NCBI GenBank assembly: GCA_017550025.1
Contig: JAFYLU010000075.1
Coordinates: 1-33,410, forward strand
DNA from: Bacteroidales bacterium
GTDB lineage: Bacteria; Bacteroidota; Bacteroidia; Bacteroidales; UBA932
Length of the DNA stretch: 33,410 nucleotides
Direction of reading: 5' to 3'
This document shows positions 24,611-32,319 of this stretch, one piece after another. Below the pieces are notes generated by a model. It was not told the origin of the DNA. It ran no database searches and was given only the letters and a program-made list of their open reading frames with translations. Position 1 is the stretch's first letter. Each line of letters opens with the position of its first letter. The position numbers were made by a program, and so were the translations under genes.

Positions 24611-25306
24611 ATGGACCTGAAAGGCAGATTCAGATACATATTCTTTGATGCCGACGACACCCTCTGGGAAAACGAAAGATATTTCAGGGCCGCTGAAGCA
24701 AAATTCACGGCCCTTCTTTCCGCATACGCATCAAAAGAAAGGACTCAGGAGGTCCTGGCCCTGAAGCAGGAGGACAATATCCCCCTCTTCGGATATGGTT
24801 CGAAGACATATATGACCGGAATGACCGATGCCGCGATAGAGATATGCGGAGGAAGCATCACAGAGGAGATCTACTACGGCATCAAGGAGATAATCACCAC
24901 TCTTGCCTTCCACGAGCTGCAGATCATCGATGGTGTGGAAGAAGTCCTGCAGAAGCTTCAGGGACATTACATCCTCGTGGCCGCGACCAAGGGAGACCTT
25001 ACAGAACAGATGGGCAAGTTCAGGAAATCCGGCCTTGCAAAATATTTCCACCACTGCGAGGTGATGGAAAACAAGGATGAGAAGAATTATCTCGAACTTA
25101 CAGCAAAGCACGACATCCGTCCGGAAGAACTCCTGATGATAGGCAATTCGGTGAAGTCGGACATAGCACCGGTCGTGAATATCGGAGGACATGCAATCCA
25201 TGTCCCGCACGAGGTAGTATGGGTGCATGAAATGATGGACATGCCTGAATCAGACAGGATAATCGAAGTGAAATCCATCCGCGACATCCTCGAAATCCTC
25301 CTGTAA
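24611..25306 (+). CDS. HAD-superfamily hydrolase (YfnB/YjjG-like)
   Basis: A 231-residue hydrolase. Motif I is FFDADDTLWEN (11-21) with the nucleophile Asp13; motif II is ATKGD (about 128-132); a conserved Lys lies near 149; motif IV is IGNSVKSDI (about 177-185), where the usual DxxxD Asp is replaced in part by Asn. A helical cap follows motif I, placing it in subfamily I. Such enzymes remove phosphate from small metabolites; the substrate is not predictable. It is the second gene of the cyclophilin operon, which ends at the terminator at 25322. Confidence 0.88.
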   Translation: MDLKGRFRYIFFDADDTLWENERYFRAAEAKFTALLSAYASKERTQEVLALKQEDNIPLFGYGSKTYMTGMTDAAIEICGGSITEEIYYGIKEIITTLAFHELQIIDGVEEVLQKLQGHYILVAATKGDLTEQMGKFRKSGLAKYFHHCEVMENKDEKNYLELTAKHDIRPEELLMIGNSVKSDIAPVVNIGGHAIHVPHEVVWVHEMMDMPESDRIIEVKSIRDILEILL

Positions 25307-25321
25307 ACATAGTGTCGGAAT

Positions 25322-25351
25322 CACTTTCTCATGTTAAAAGTGTACTTTTTT
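25322..25351 (+). terminator. Terminator after the HAD gene
   Basis: CACTTT (25322-25327) and AAAGTG (25337-25342) form a short stem followed by T-rich sequence (TACTTTTTTG). It is nested within a longer inverted pair, GTGTCGGAAT (25312-25321) and ATTCCGGACAC (25355-25365), with one bulged base. Confidence 0.6.
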
Positions 25352-25431
25352 GCAATTCCGGACACAATTCAGGCATTTCTGGCACAGAATTAGCAATAAA
25401 CTTAAACCGAATAGTTTTTTCATAGGTTAAG

Positions 25432-25490
25432 TTTTAGGTTAGAATTGCGGCGGCCCCTCGATGTGAATCGAGAGGCCGCTATCTTTTGCT
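25432..25490 (+). repeat. 59-base direct repeat, copy 1 (contains hairpin)
   Basis: Identical over 59 bases to 26279-26337, 847 bases away. It contains a hairpin: GCGGCC (25450-25455) with one mismatch, then CTCGAT (25457-25462), loop GTGA, then ATCGAG and GGCCGC (25467-25479). A TATCTTTTG follows, which may make it terminator-like. The two copies bracket the toxin-antitoxin pair. Confidence 0.9.
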
Positions 25491-25503
25491 TGCACCAACA
25501 AAG

Positions 25504-25881
25504 CTATTTCTTATCGCCATACGGCGCCCGCTCCGGTTCGCTTAAGTATTTTGCCTGCGGTCTATATTCATATCCGCAAACTGTTGGTCTGACGATTTCC
25601 ACCGCCATACCAAGGGCCGCAACCATCCGATAGAAAACAGCTACGCTAGGTATTATCACTCCGTTCTCAATGCGTGAAATATATGACTTGGTGGTCTGCG
25701 TACGCTTCGCCAACTCAGCCTGCGAGATTTTTGCATCCTTTCGTGCATCCCTGAGGATCAGTCCTGTGTAATATGCATATGCCTCATCCTCAAACTTGAT
25801 ACGTTCTGGAGTTCCTTCCTTTCCATACCGTGCATCAAGGACCGCATCATAGTCCTGAATCATTGTTTCGCTTGTATTCAT
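25504..25881 (-). CDS. Antitoxin, XRE-type helix-turn-helix (HigA-like)
   Basis: A 125-residue protein with an XRE helix-turn-helix at about 38-97 (ARKDAKISQAELAKRTQTTK, SYISRIENGV). Its N-terminal region of about 35 residues has no signal or membrane segment. It lies downstream of the toxin gene and overlaps its 3' end by 35 bases, the toxin-first order of HigBA-type modules. It would bind toxin and repress its own operon. It ends in EPERAPYGDKK; a similar peptide is encoded outside the second direct repeat (26377-26436), which suggests duplication of this end. The module is lower in GC than the surrounding genes. Confidence 0.9.
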   Translation of the reverse strand: MNTSETMIQDYDAVLDARYGKEGTPERIKFEDEAYAYYTGLILRDARKDAKISQAELAKRTQTTKSYISRIENGVIIPSVAVFYRMVAALGMAVEIVRPTVCGYEYRPQAKYLSEPERAPYGDKK

Positions 25882-26194
25882 AATATTCCTCCTTGATCTT
25901 CAATGCCTTTGCTATCTGGCTCGTTGGTGTTTTCTGTGTCTTCTTCTGAAATCCATTAAACAGCACAACAATCTTTTCCTCATCAAATATAAAGAAGACC
26001 CGATATATGTTTCCGTTATACTCTGTTCTTAGTTCATATAATCCTTCGCGAATATGCTTGACAAACTTTGTCGGTAAACGTTCCTGAGTCTTAAGCAGAA
26101 CCAATCCATAATCCACCTTCTCCCGCTCCTTGATGGTCAAACCATCCATGAACTCGCCAAAATATCTGCCAAAGGTTATAATCCGCCGTTTCAT
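25847..26194 (-). CDS. Toxin of the RelE/HigB superfamily (Gp49-like)
   Basis: A 115-residue small basic protein. It contains the compact RelE/Gp49 pattern: KFVKHIREGLYELRTEYNGNIYRVFFIFDEEKIVVLF, here seen as HIREGLYELRTEYNGNIYRV followed by FFIFDEEKIVVLFNGFQKK, then TPTSQIAKALKIKEEY. The family cleaves mRNA on the ribosome and is held in check by the antitoxin made from the overlapping gene. The start at 26194 directly follows a TATATTTG sequence (26199-26206), which would give a near-leaderless transcript if it is the -7 element. Low GC and the flanking repeats point to acquisition as a unit. Confidence 0.92.
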   Translation of the reverse strand: MKRRIITFGRYFGEFMDGLTIKEREKVDYGLVLLKTQERLPTKFVKHIREGLYELRTEYNGNIYRVFFIFDEEKIVVLFNGFQKKTQKTPTSQIAKALKIKEEYYEYKRNNDSGL

Positions 26195-26278
26195 GCTGCA
26201 AATATATAAAAGGTTTCAATATATTGTAACCATATTAACAAAATATTTATACACTTTTTACCTTTTTAGGATTCTAAA

Positions 26279-26337
26279 TTTTAGGTTAGAATTGCGGCGG
26301 CCCCTCGATGTGAATCGAGAGGCCGCTATCTTTTGCT
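26279..26337 (+). repeat. 59-base direct repeat, copy 2 (contains hairpin)
   Basis: Identical to 25432-25490, same orientation; hairpin at 26297-26326. It lies just upstream (toxin-start side) of the module. Divergence begins immediately outside both ends of the 59 bases. Such exact copies 847 bases apart could recombine and delete the toxin-antitoxin pair. Confidence 0.9.
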
Positions 26338-26376
26338 GATATCTTAGCTTATTAGGCTGTCTTTACGGACAGACAT

Positions 26377-26436
26377 TTATTTCTTTTGCAATTTGCCGCC
26401 ATATGGGGCCGGCTCCGGCCTGCCGAGATTTTTTCC
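26377..26436 (-). pseudogene. Possible remnant of an antitoxin C-terminus
   Basis: On the minus strand this stretch reads LGRPEPAPYGGKLQKK followed by a stop, resembling the end of the intact antitoxin (LSEPERAPYGDKK). The nucleotide match is partial, roughly GCTCCGG and CGCCATA blocks in the same order. It lies 40 bases outside repeat copy 2, as the true antitoxin end lies just outside copy 1. It has no start or domain of its own. It may be coincidental. Confidence 0.35.
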
Positions 26437-26455
26437 GTATGTCTCTACTTTTTCA

Positions 26456-26463
26456 TATCTTTG
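26456..26463 (+). promoter_or_regulatory. -7 element for menA
   Basis: A perfect TATCTTTG, 16 bases before the ATG at 26479. A T-rich tract (26430-26434) sits at the -33 position but lacks a clear TTTG. Confidence 0.6.
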
Positions 26464-26478
26464 CAAAAATTTAGATTT

Positions 26479-27369
26479 ATGAAGAAACATTCTTTCGGTG
26501 AATGGATGATTGCAGTAAGACCTTGGTCCATTCCTGCTTCGGCAATGCCGATAATCGTTACACTTGCATTCCTTTTCTATAAGGGGGCTGACATCAACTG
26601 GCTGTACGGAATCTGGGCTCTTGTCGGCATGATTCTTTTCCATCTGGCAGGCAACACCTGGAGCGATTATTTCGATTATAGAAAAAAGGTTGATGCGGAC
26701 GACACATTCGGCGCAAAGACCCTCACCACCGGCATGTTCGAGCCGAAGGAAATCAAGCGTCTTGCAATAGGACTGCTTGCTGCGGCAATCGTATGCGGTC
26801 TCGGTCTTTTTGCCGTCACCGGACTTCCGTTGCTGTTGATCGGCGTGGCAGGAGCAGCATGTACACTCCTCTACCCTGTTCTGAAATATAATGCCTTGGG
26901 AGACCTTGACATTCTTGCGACATTCGCATTCCTTCCTACACTGGGAACCTCATATGCCGCTACCGGAGCCATCGACTGGACCGTGCTTTTCATCGCCCTT
27001 CCTGTCGGACTGATCACAGACGGCATCCTCCACTCGAACAACACACGCGACATGCATACAGACAAGCGCGCCGGCATCACCACCATGGCGATGGGATTAG
27101 GATCGAAATTCTCTGCATGGCTGTACGGATTTGAGGTTATATTCCCGTATGTATGGATCGGAGTCTGCTCGATAACCGGTCTCATGCCACTCACCACAAT
27201 AGTCATATTCCTCACTGTTCCGGTTGCCATCGGATGTGCCAAGACTATGATTTCTTATATAGAAGGCGGAATAGGACTCATTGCAGACCTTGATGTGCGT
27301 ACGGCAAACCTGCAGCTCATGTTCTCCGCACTGCTGACAATTGCCCTCGTTATCGGAAAATTCATTTAG
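26479..27369 (+). CDS. menA: 1,4-dihydroxy-2-naphthoate prenyltransferase (MenA, UbiA family)
   Basis: A 296-residue membrane prenyltransferase with about nine helices. The first Asp-rich motif is NTWSDYFDYRKKVDADD (59-75) and the second is NNTRDMHTDKRAG (187-199), both needed for Mg-dependent binding of the polyprenyl diphosphate. The FRPWS-type opening (VRPWSIPAS) is MenA-like. It attaches the polyprenyl tail to dihydroxynaphthoate in menaquinone synthesis, the respiratory quinone of anaerobic Bacteroidetes. The ATG at 26479 follows a -7 element and replaces a longer frame from upstream. No other men genes are in this window. The next gene starts 2 bases after its stop, so they are likely one operon. 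Confidence 0.92.
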   Translation: MKKHSFGEWMIAVRPWSIPASAMPIIVTLAFLFYKGADINWLYGIWALVGMILFHLAGNTWSDYFDYRKKVDADDTFGAKTLTTGMFEPKEIKRLAIGLLAAAIVCGLGLFAVTGLPLLLIGVAGAACTLLYPVLKYNALGDLDILATFAFLPTLGTSYAATGAIDWTVLFIALPVGLITDGILHSNNTRDMHTDKRAGITTMAMGLGSKFSAWLYGFEVIFPYVWIGVCSITGLMPLTTIVIFLTVPVAIGCAKTMISYIEGGIGLIADLDVRTANLQLMFSALLTIALVIGKFI

Positions 27370-27371
27370 GC

Positions 27372-28007
27372 ATGAATACGGACATATCAATCAAGAAACC
27401 GGTCGTCGGCATCTGCCTGGCGGCCGTTCTTTGGACTATAATGTTCTCCCCATGGACAGCTCCCCATGTCAATTTCTGGATCATGATGACATGCTCGGGA
27501 GCCACACTCACCCTTTTCACCTGCTGGGCACGCCCGGGATGGTGGAAGGATGTACGCATTGACATCTCCAACATTGTGCTCGGAACGGTCCTTGCCGCAG
27601 TGCTGTGGGGAGTGTTCTGGCTCGGAGAATATCTGTCTACGATACTTTTCGATTTCGCCCGCCCGCAGGTTGATTCCATCTACGGGATGAAGGAGGGCGA
27701 AAACCCTTGGGTACTGTCGATCCTTATGCTCCTGATCATAGGCCCTGCAGAAGAGATATTCTGGCGCGGATGCATCCAGAACAGGCTTTCAGCAAGGTGG
27801 AATCCCAACATCGGCTTCATAGTCACCACCCTTGTCTATGGCCTGGTTCATATTTCGAAATTCAATTTCATGCTTATAATGGCTGCCATTGTAGCCGGAT
27901 TCGTATGGGGTCTGGCCTACCGTTTCTTCCCTGAAAAGATAGGAGCCATCATCATCTCGCACGCTCTCTGGGACTGTGCAGTATTCATCTGGTTCCCGAT
28001 AATGTAG
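27372..28007 (+). CDS. CPBP family intramembrane protease homologue
   Basis: A 211-residue protein with several membrane helices. The family motifs are all present: Glu-Glu-x-x-x-Arg as EEIFWR (127-132), His160 in LVHIS, and the third motif HALWD (197-201). The family (CPBP, related to Rce1 and Abi proteins) includes prenyl-protein-type proteases and bacteriocin immunity proteins. It begins 2 bases after menA, so it is probably co-transcribed. The job of the protein here cannot be deduced; linkage to a prenyl-chain enzyme is suggestive but also found by chance. Confidence 0.88.
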   Translation: MNTDISIKKPVVGICLAAVLWTIMFSPWTAPHVNFWIMMTCSGATLTLFTCWARPGWWKDVRIDISNIVLGTVLAAVLWGVFWLGEYLSTILFDFARPQVDSIYGMKEGENPWVLSILMLLIIGPAEEIFWRGCIQNRLSARWNPNIGFIVTTLVYGLVHISKFNFMLIMAAIVAGFVWGLAYRFFPEKIGAIIISHALWDCAVFIWFPIM

Positions 28008-28062
28008 GCTCCTCTGTAGTTTTCCGGACATATTGCCGTCTAATGGATAAAGCTTATTGGAA

Positions 28063-28545
28063 ATGGACTCTTTGGAACTCGATTTTGCGCGGGCTGTCAG
28101 AGAACATAAAAGCACGATATACACTGTCTGCTACATGTTCTCCAAGGATGAGGATGAGGTTGCAGACCTCTTCCAGGACATCCTCGTGAATCTATGGAAA
28201 GGATTTGCGAAATTCCGCGGAGAGAGCAGTGCGAAGACATGGATATACCGTGTCAGCCTCAACACATGTATCTCCGCAGAGCGCAAGAAGAAGCGCAGAG
28301 GTGAGACAGTGCCTCTTGACATGAACATCAACCTCTTCGATGATTCAGCCGAAGACCTGAAGCAGATCCGAATGCTCCAGAACAGGGTAAGCCGCCTCGG
28401 CCCCTTTGACAGAGCCATAGTCCTTCTATGGCTTGAAAACATGAGCTACGATGAAATCGGAGCCATAGTGGGCATTACGGCAAAGAATGTGTCAGTGCGT
28501 CTTTTCAGAATAAAGGAACAGTTAAGAAGGATGTCAGACGAATAA
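28063..28545 (+). CDS. ECF-type RNA polymerase sigma factor
   Basis: A 160-residue ECF sigma factor. Region 2 is at about 20-85 with ADLFQDILVNLWKG and KTWIYRVSLNTCIS; region 4 is at about 108-158 with LWLENMSYDEIGAIVGITAKNV. The length is typical. The ATG at 28063 is used; the longer frame begins at a TTG two codons earlier. The downstream gene begins 10 bases after its stop and encodes a membrane protein, the usual place of a partner. ECF factors in this phylum answer to envelope or nutrient signals; no classic FecR-type anti-sigma is present here. Confidence 0.93.
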   Translation: MDSLELDFARAVREHKSTIYTVCYMFSKDEDEVADLFQDILVNLWKGFAKFRGESSAKTWIYRVSLNTCISAERKKKRRGETVPLDMNINLFDDSAEDLKQIRMLQNRVSRLGPFDRAIVLLWLENMSYDEIGAIVGITAKNVSVRLFRIKEQLRRMSDE

Positions 28546-28555
28546 ACGAAAGAGT

Positions 28556-29155
28556 ATGGAACAGAACAGATTGATATCACAGGAACTCGAGGACATGCGC
28601 TCGCAGATAACCTCCTTCAGGAACAAGCTTGAAGAGCAGGCCATCATAAACGAGGCTCACATCCGCAATTCGATGAGGTCGAAGATGTCGGACATCAGCA
28701 GGACCATTGCAGGAACAATCATTGCCGGAGCGATTGCTCTGCCATACTGTATATGGTTCTTCTGGTCACAGGGCCTTTCGACCACCTTTGTCATCTCCAC
28801 AGGCATCATGCTTACATTATGTCTCGGACTGACAATCCTGCAACAGGTAAGGCTCCGGAGCCTCGATTTTTCAAAGGGTAATCTTGTAGAAACCGCCGCG
28901 AAACTGAGCCGCATCAAGAAGCACTACAGAGAGTGGCAATGGGTTGCAGTCCCTATGCTTATCGCATGGTTCGGCTGGCTGATGTATGAAATCATCAACA
29001 AATTGGGAAATGAGCCTTATGTGATCGGGTTCTGCTGCGGTGCAGGCATGGGAGGAATCATCGGAGGAATCATCGGATTCCGTATAAACCGGAAGGTCAT
29101 CCGCAAGACAAGCGAAATTCTTTCTCAGATCGAAGAACTTCACAAAGGAGAATAG
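28556..29155 (+). CDS. Membrane protein encoded with the ECF sigma factor
   Basis: A 199-residue protein. An N-terminal helical cytoplasmic segment (LISQELEDMRSQITSFRNKL, then about 20 residues) precedes four probable membrane helices (about 50-72, 76-96, 128-146, 156-175), the last rich in glycine (GCGAGMGGIIGGIIGF shortened as GMGGIIGGIIGF). A charged helix closes the chain (SEILSQIEELHKGE). I do not recognise a named family. Its position 10 bases after the sigma factor suggests a regulator, possibly a non-canonical anti-sigma that sequesters it through the N-terminal helix. The end lies 1 base from the end of the convergent sulfatase gene. Confidence 0.75.
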   Translation: MEQNRLISQELEDMRSQITSFRNKLEEQAIINEAHIRNSMRSKMSDISRTIAGTIIAGAIALPYCIWFFWSQGLSTTFVISTGIMLTLCLGLTILQQVRLRSLDFSKGNLVETAAKLSRIKKHYREWQWVAVPMLIAWFGWLMYEIINKLGNEPYVIGFCCGAGMGGIIGGIIGFRINRKVIRKTSEILSQIEELHKGE

Positions 29156-29156
29156 C

Positions 29157-30674
29157 CTATGAACCGGCAGGCTTCAACTCATTGCCTGCATCATCGACAG
29201 GATAAAGTGCCTTCTCTGCGTCCAGCCTCCTGCTCATGGCCCGAATCATTCTCCTTACCTTTCCTCTCCTGACCATTGACAGGTCAGTCGTCTCATACGG
29301 GTCTTTCTTCAGATCATAGAGCCTGAAGGACGGCACGCCAGTAGTCTCCGGGTTATAGAAATATATGAGTTTCCATGCTCCCTTGCGGTAAGTCGTAAAA
29401 TAATTCGCACGATGCTCGCCATGAGGGAAATGCATCAGGAAATCATTTCTATGACGAAGGTCTCTCTTTCCATCCAGCATCCTTTTGAGGTCAGAACCGT
29501 CCAGTTCCACATCTTCCGGCAGCGCAACTCCCGCGACAGAGAGCACTGTAGGATATATGTCCATGATCGTACCCATCTGATTATGGATCAAGCCCTGCCT
29601 TACCGGATATTCCTTCTGGAACCTGTTGTCCTCATCAGGCTTTGCCCAGGCAACGATGCATGGCACACGTACTCCTCCCTCATACTCCGATCCCTTCTTT
29701 CCCCTGAATGGCGCTGAAGAGCCATAATCGGCAGGACCTCCGAGAGGCGCATCACCTCCGTTATCTCCCATGAAGATAATGAACGTATTCTCGGCTACTC
29801 CAAGCTCATCCAGCTTGTCAAGAAGATCTCCCAACGACTTGTCCATACCTTCGACGAGAGTAGCGAATGCCTCTGCCTGCTCTCCCTTTCCAGAACCGGC
29901 ATATCTGTCTATGAAACGCTTGTCAGCCTCAAAAGGGGCGTGAACGGCATAATGGGACATGTTGAGATAAAACGGGCGGCCCTCACCCACGGCAGTCTCG
30001 ATTTCCTTTACAGCCTCCATAGTGAGGGCATCCGTAAGGAATACATCGCTTCCATGATATTCCTCCAGCCCAGGCACAGCCCTGGACCTGTTTCCGCGTA
30101 TCCAGCCATATCCCCATTCGCCATAATAGCTGCCGGGCTGTCCGATGGAATTTCCACCTATATTGACATCAAAACCGATGTTGAGAGGATCCTCACCCTC
30201 GCTTCCGATACATCCGAAATGCGCTTTACCCACATGAATTGTACGATATCCCGCTTCCTGAAGCAGCTTCGGATAGGTACGGTCATCGCTGCCCAGACCT
30301 TCCCAGTTCCATTCCGCCGGACCATAAGTCGTCCTGTTGTTGCTTTCCGAATTTATCCAGTTGGTAGTCCTGTGGCGGGCTGCATTCTGACCTGTCATCA
30401 GGGAAATCCTTGATGGAGAGCTCACACTCTGTGCATAGAATGCAGAGAATCTGACACCCTGCTCCGCAAGTCTTTCCATTCCAGGAGTATTGTACCACTG
30501 GTTCAACGGATGTACAACAGGATTGCCGCGTCGGTCGGTATCAAATGGAACCGATGTATCCATGAGTCCCATATCGTCAACCAGAAAGACGACAATATTA
30601 GGCCTGTCCTGGGCTATGGAACCTACCGGCAGAAGCATGCCCGTGGCAATCAACGGAAGGTGTATCTTCTTCAT
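29157..30674 (-). CDS. Exported sulfatase, Ser-type
   Basis: A 505-residue arylsulfatase-family enzyme with a signal peptide (MKKIHLPLIATGMLLPVGSI, cut near AQ). Metal ligands appear as DD (33-34) in FLVDDMG. The maturation motif is SSPSR (85-89): a Ser replaces the Cys that becomes formylglycine, so an anaerobic sulfatase-maturating radical-SAM enzyme is needed. Further signatures are GKAHFG, MSHYAVHAPFE and IFMGDNGGD. The ATG at 30674 begins the signal peptide, and a good promoter lies just upstream. The substrate is likely a sulfated host glycan, consistent with the GH20 hexosaminidase elsewhere in the window, but no linkage of the two genes is shown. Confidence 0.93.
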   Translation of the reverse strand: MKKIHLPLIATGMLLPVGSIAQDRPNIVVFLVDDMGLMDTSVPFDTDRRGNPVVHPLNQWYNTPGMERLAEQGVRFSAFYAQSVSSPSRISLMTGQNAARHRTTNWINSESNNRTTYGPAEWNWEGLGSDDRTYPKLLQEAGYRTIHVGKAHFGCIGSEGEDPLNIGFDVNIGGNSIGQPGSYYGEWGYGWIRGNRSRAVPGLEEYHGSDVFLTDALTMEAVKEIETAVGEGRPFYLNMSHYAVHAPFEADKRFIDRYAGSGKGEQAEAFATLVEGMDKSLGDLLDKLDELGVAENTFIIFMGDNGGDAPLGGPADYGSSAPFRGKKGSEYEGGVRVPCIVAWAKPDEDNRFQKEYPVRQGLIHNQMGTIMDIYPTVLSVAGVALPEDVELDGSDLKRMLDGKRDLRHRNDFLMHFPHGEHRANYFTTYRKGAWKLIYFYNPETTGVPSFRLYDLKKDPYETTDLSMVRRGKVRRMIRAMSRRLDAEKALYPVDDAGNELKPAGS

Positions 30675-30700
30675 ATATAAATAGAGGTTATGCTCAATAG

Positions 30701-30731
30701 CAAATTTAAGATAATTTTCATTAACTTCGAA
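30701..30731 (-). promoter_or_regulatory. Promoter of the sulfatase gene
   Basis: On the minus strand TTCG (30728-30731, three of four matches to TTTG), a 19-base spacer, and TAAATTTG (30701-30708, perfect TAnnTTTG). The ATG lies 26 bases further downstream. Confidence 0.65.
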
Positions 30732-30742
30732 GACCGGCAAAC

Positions 30743-30780
30743 AAAAAGCGGCAGTCCGTCATTTAACGAACCACCGCTTT
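30743..30780 (-). terminator. Intrinsic terminator of pgk
   Basis: On the minus strand AAGCGG, TG, GTTCGT, loop TAAATG, ACGGAC, TG, CCGCTT followed by TTTTG. The two stems are separated by a symmetric TG/TG internal loop and contain one G:U pair. It lies 46 bases after the pgk stop codon. Confidence 0.7.
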
Positions 30781-30825
30781 ATCTTTATCAATCGTCAATA
30801 CTTTCCTATGAAAGCAAGATTCTGA

Positions 30826-32073
30826 TTACTTGCGGATAGCAGCGATACCTGGGAGCTCCTTACCCTCAAGGTACTCAAGCATTGCACCACCACCTGTAGA
30901 AACGTAGCTTACCTTGTTGGCATAGCCCATCTGTGTCACAGCAGCAACCGAGTCACCACCACCAACGAGTGTGAATGCGCCGTTCTCTGTAGCCTTTGCA
31001 AGGATCTCGGCGATGCGGTTTGTACCCTTAGCGAATGCAGGGATCTCAAATACGCCTACAGGACCGTTCCAAAGGATAGTCTTTGAGTTCATAAGAACCT
31101 CCTCCCACATAGCGAGAGTGCTTGGAGCTGCGTCCATACCTTCCCAACCGTCAGGAATCTCTGAGTTGAGGCAGATCTTTGTGTTAGCGTCGTTAGAGAA
31201 ATCGTCAGCGATCACAACCTCCTTAGAGAGATAGATCTTAACGCCCTTCTCCTCTGCCTTCTTGAGAGTATCGAGAGCAAGCTGCATCTGATCGTCCTCG
31301 CAGAGTGAGCGGCCGATCTGGCCACCCTGTGCCTTCTTGAATGTATAAACCATACCGCCGCCGATAATCATGTTGTCAACAGCGTCGAAAAGCTTCTCGA
31401 TGATAGTGATCTTTGAAGATACCTTCGCACCACCTACGATAGCTGTTACAGGGTGCTCCGGAGTCTTGAGAACGTGGTCGATAGCCTTGATCTCGCCTTC
31501 CATCACATAACCGAACATCTTGTCGTTAGGGAAGTACTCTGCGATGAGAGCTGTAGAAGCGTGAGCACGGTGAGCTGTTCCGAATGCATCGTTGATGTAG
31601 CAGTCTGCATAAGAAGCGAGCTTCTTCACGAACTCCTTCTGGTTCTCCTTAACTACAGCCTTTGCAGCCTTCTTCTCCTCGTCAGTAGCGAACTCGCCTC
31701 TTGGCTTGCCCTCCTCCTCTGCATAGAAACGGAGGTTCTCGAGAACGAGGCACTCGCCTGGCTTGAGAGCAGCAACCTTCTCATCTGCTGCCTGGCAGTC
31801 ATCAGCAAACTTTACAGGTGCGCCGAGGAGCTCCTCTACGCGGCCGAGGATATGCTTGAGAGAGAACTTCTCTGTAACGCCCTTCGGACGGCCGAGGTGA
31901 GACATAACGATCACAGCACCACCCTTCTCAAGTACCTTCTTGAGGGTAGGGATAGCAGCACGGATACGAGTGTCATCAGTAATCTCCATCTTCTCATTGA
32001 GTGGAACATTGAAGTCAACGCGGACAATAGCTTTCTTGCCGGCGAAATCGTAAGTGTCAATAAACTGTTGCAT
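30826..32073 (-). CDS. pgk: Phosphoglycerate kinase
   Basis: A 415-residue glycolytic enzyme converting 1,3-bisphosphoglycerate and ADP to 3-phosphoglycerate and ATP. Diagnostic stretches are [12 protein letters not shown] near the N-terminus, [57 protein letters not shown] and [12 protein letters not shown] near the C-terminus. The length matches Bacteroidales homologues, which carry a short insertion (about [12 protein letters not shown]) relative to E. coli. Codon use is strongly biased, as expected for an abundant protein. The ATG at 32073 starts the conserved sequence. It is a single-gene unit with its own promoter and terminator. Confidence 0.98.
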   Translation of the reverse strand: MQQFIDTYDFAGKKAIVRVDFNVPLNEKMEITDDTRIRAAIPTLKKVLEKGGAVIVMSHLGRPKGVTEKFSLKHILGRVEELLGAPVKFADDCQAADEKVAALKPGECLVLENLRFYAEEEGKPRGEFATDEEKKAAKAVVKENQKEFVKKLASYADCYINDAFGTAHRAHASTALIAEYFPNDKMFGYVMEGEIKAIDHVLKTPEHPVTAIVGGAKVSSKITIIEKLFDAVDNMIIGGGMVYTFKKAQGGQIGRSLCEDDQMQLALDTLKKAEEKGVKIYLSKEVVIADDFSNDANTKICLNSEIPDGWEGMDAAPSTLAMWEEVLMNSKTILWNGPVGVFEIPAFAKGTNRIAEILAKATENGAFTLVGGGDSVAAVTQMGYANKVSYVSTGGGAMLEYLEGKELPGIAAIRK

Positions 32074-32109
32074 AATTGTATAGTATGTTTGTTGTTTTCT
32101 AAATCCGAG

Positions 32110-32139
32110 CAAATTTAACAATTTTCGGGGAAATTCAAA
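32110..32139 (-). promoter_or_regulatory. pgk: Promoter of pgk
   Basis: On the minus strand TTTG (32136-32139), an 18-base spacer and TAAATTTG (32110-32117, perfect TAnnTTTG). The leader to the ATG is about 30 bases. An inverted repeat lies just upstream at 32146-32176. Confidence 0.7.
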
Positions 32140-32145
32140 TTAACT

Positions 32146-32210
32146 ATGTCCGTAAAAACGTTCCTTTCACGGACATGATATACAAAACACCTGCTTCATC
32201 CGTAAAAACG
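32146..32210. repeat. Inverted and direct repeats upstream of pgk
   Basis: ATGTCCGT (32146-32153) and ACGGACAT (32169-32176) form an 8-base inverted repeat. TCCGTAAAAACG occurs twice, at 32149-32160 and 32199-32210, exactly 50 bases apart. The set lies between the divergent promoters of pgk and the methyltransferase gene and could be an operator. Nothing else is seen in this gene-free region. Confidence 0.5.
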
Positions 32211-32290
32211 CCCTGTTTATGTGGGGAGCAGAAGCATCTGCAGATAGAGAAATAATTTCCAAAGATGATTATGGAGACCGAAAGAAAGTG

Positions 32291-32298
32291 TATCTTTG
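32291..32298 (+). promoter_or_regulatory. -7 element for the methyltransferase gene
   Basis: A perfect TATCTTTG, 21 bases before the ATG at 32320. No clear TTTG is seen at -33. Because the longer frame's TTG start (32296) falls inside this element, that start is rejected. Confidence 0.6.
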
Positions 32299-32319
32299 CG
32301 GAGCAAAACAGAGACAATT

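Noticed and set aside
25432-26337. The 59-base repeats as integron attC sites around a cassette
   Set aside because: Toxin-antitoxin cargo and size are suggestive, but the repeat lacks the GTTRRRY and RYYYAAC core sites and no integrase is seen.
31453-32118. A 221-codon plus-strand open frame opposite pgk
   Set aside because: It lies wholly antisense to a certain gene with strong codon bias, which keeps the opposite frame open; its translation is Leu- and Ser-rich with no domain.
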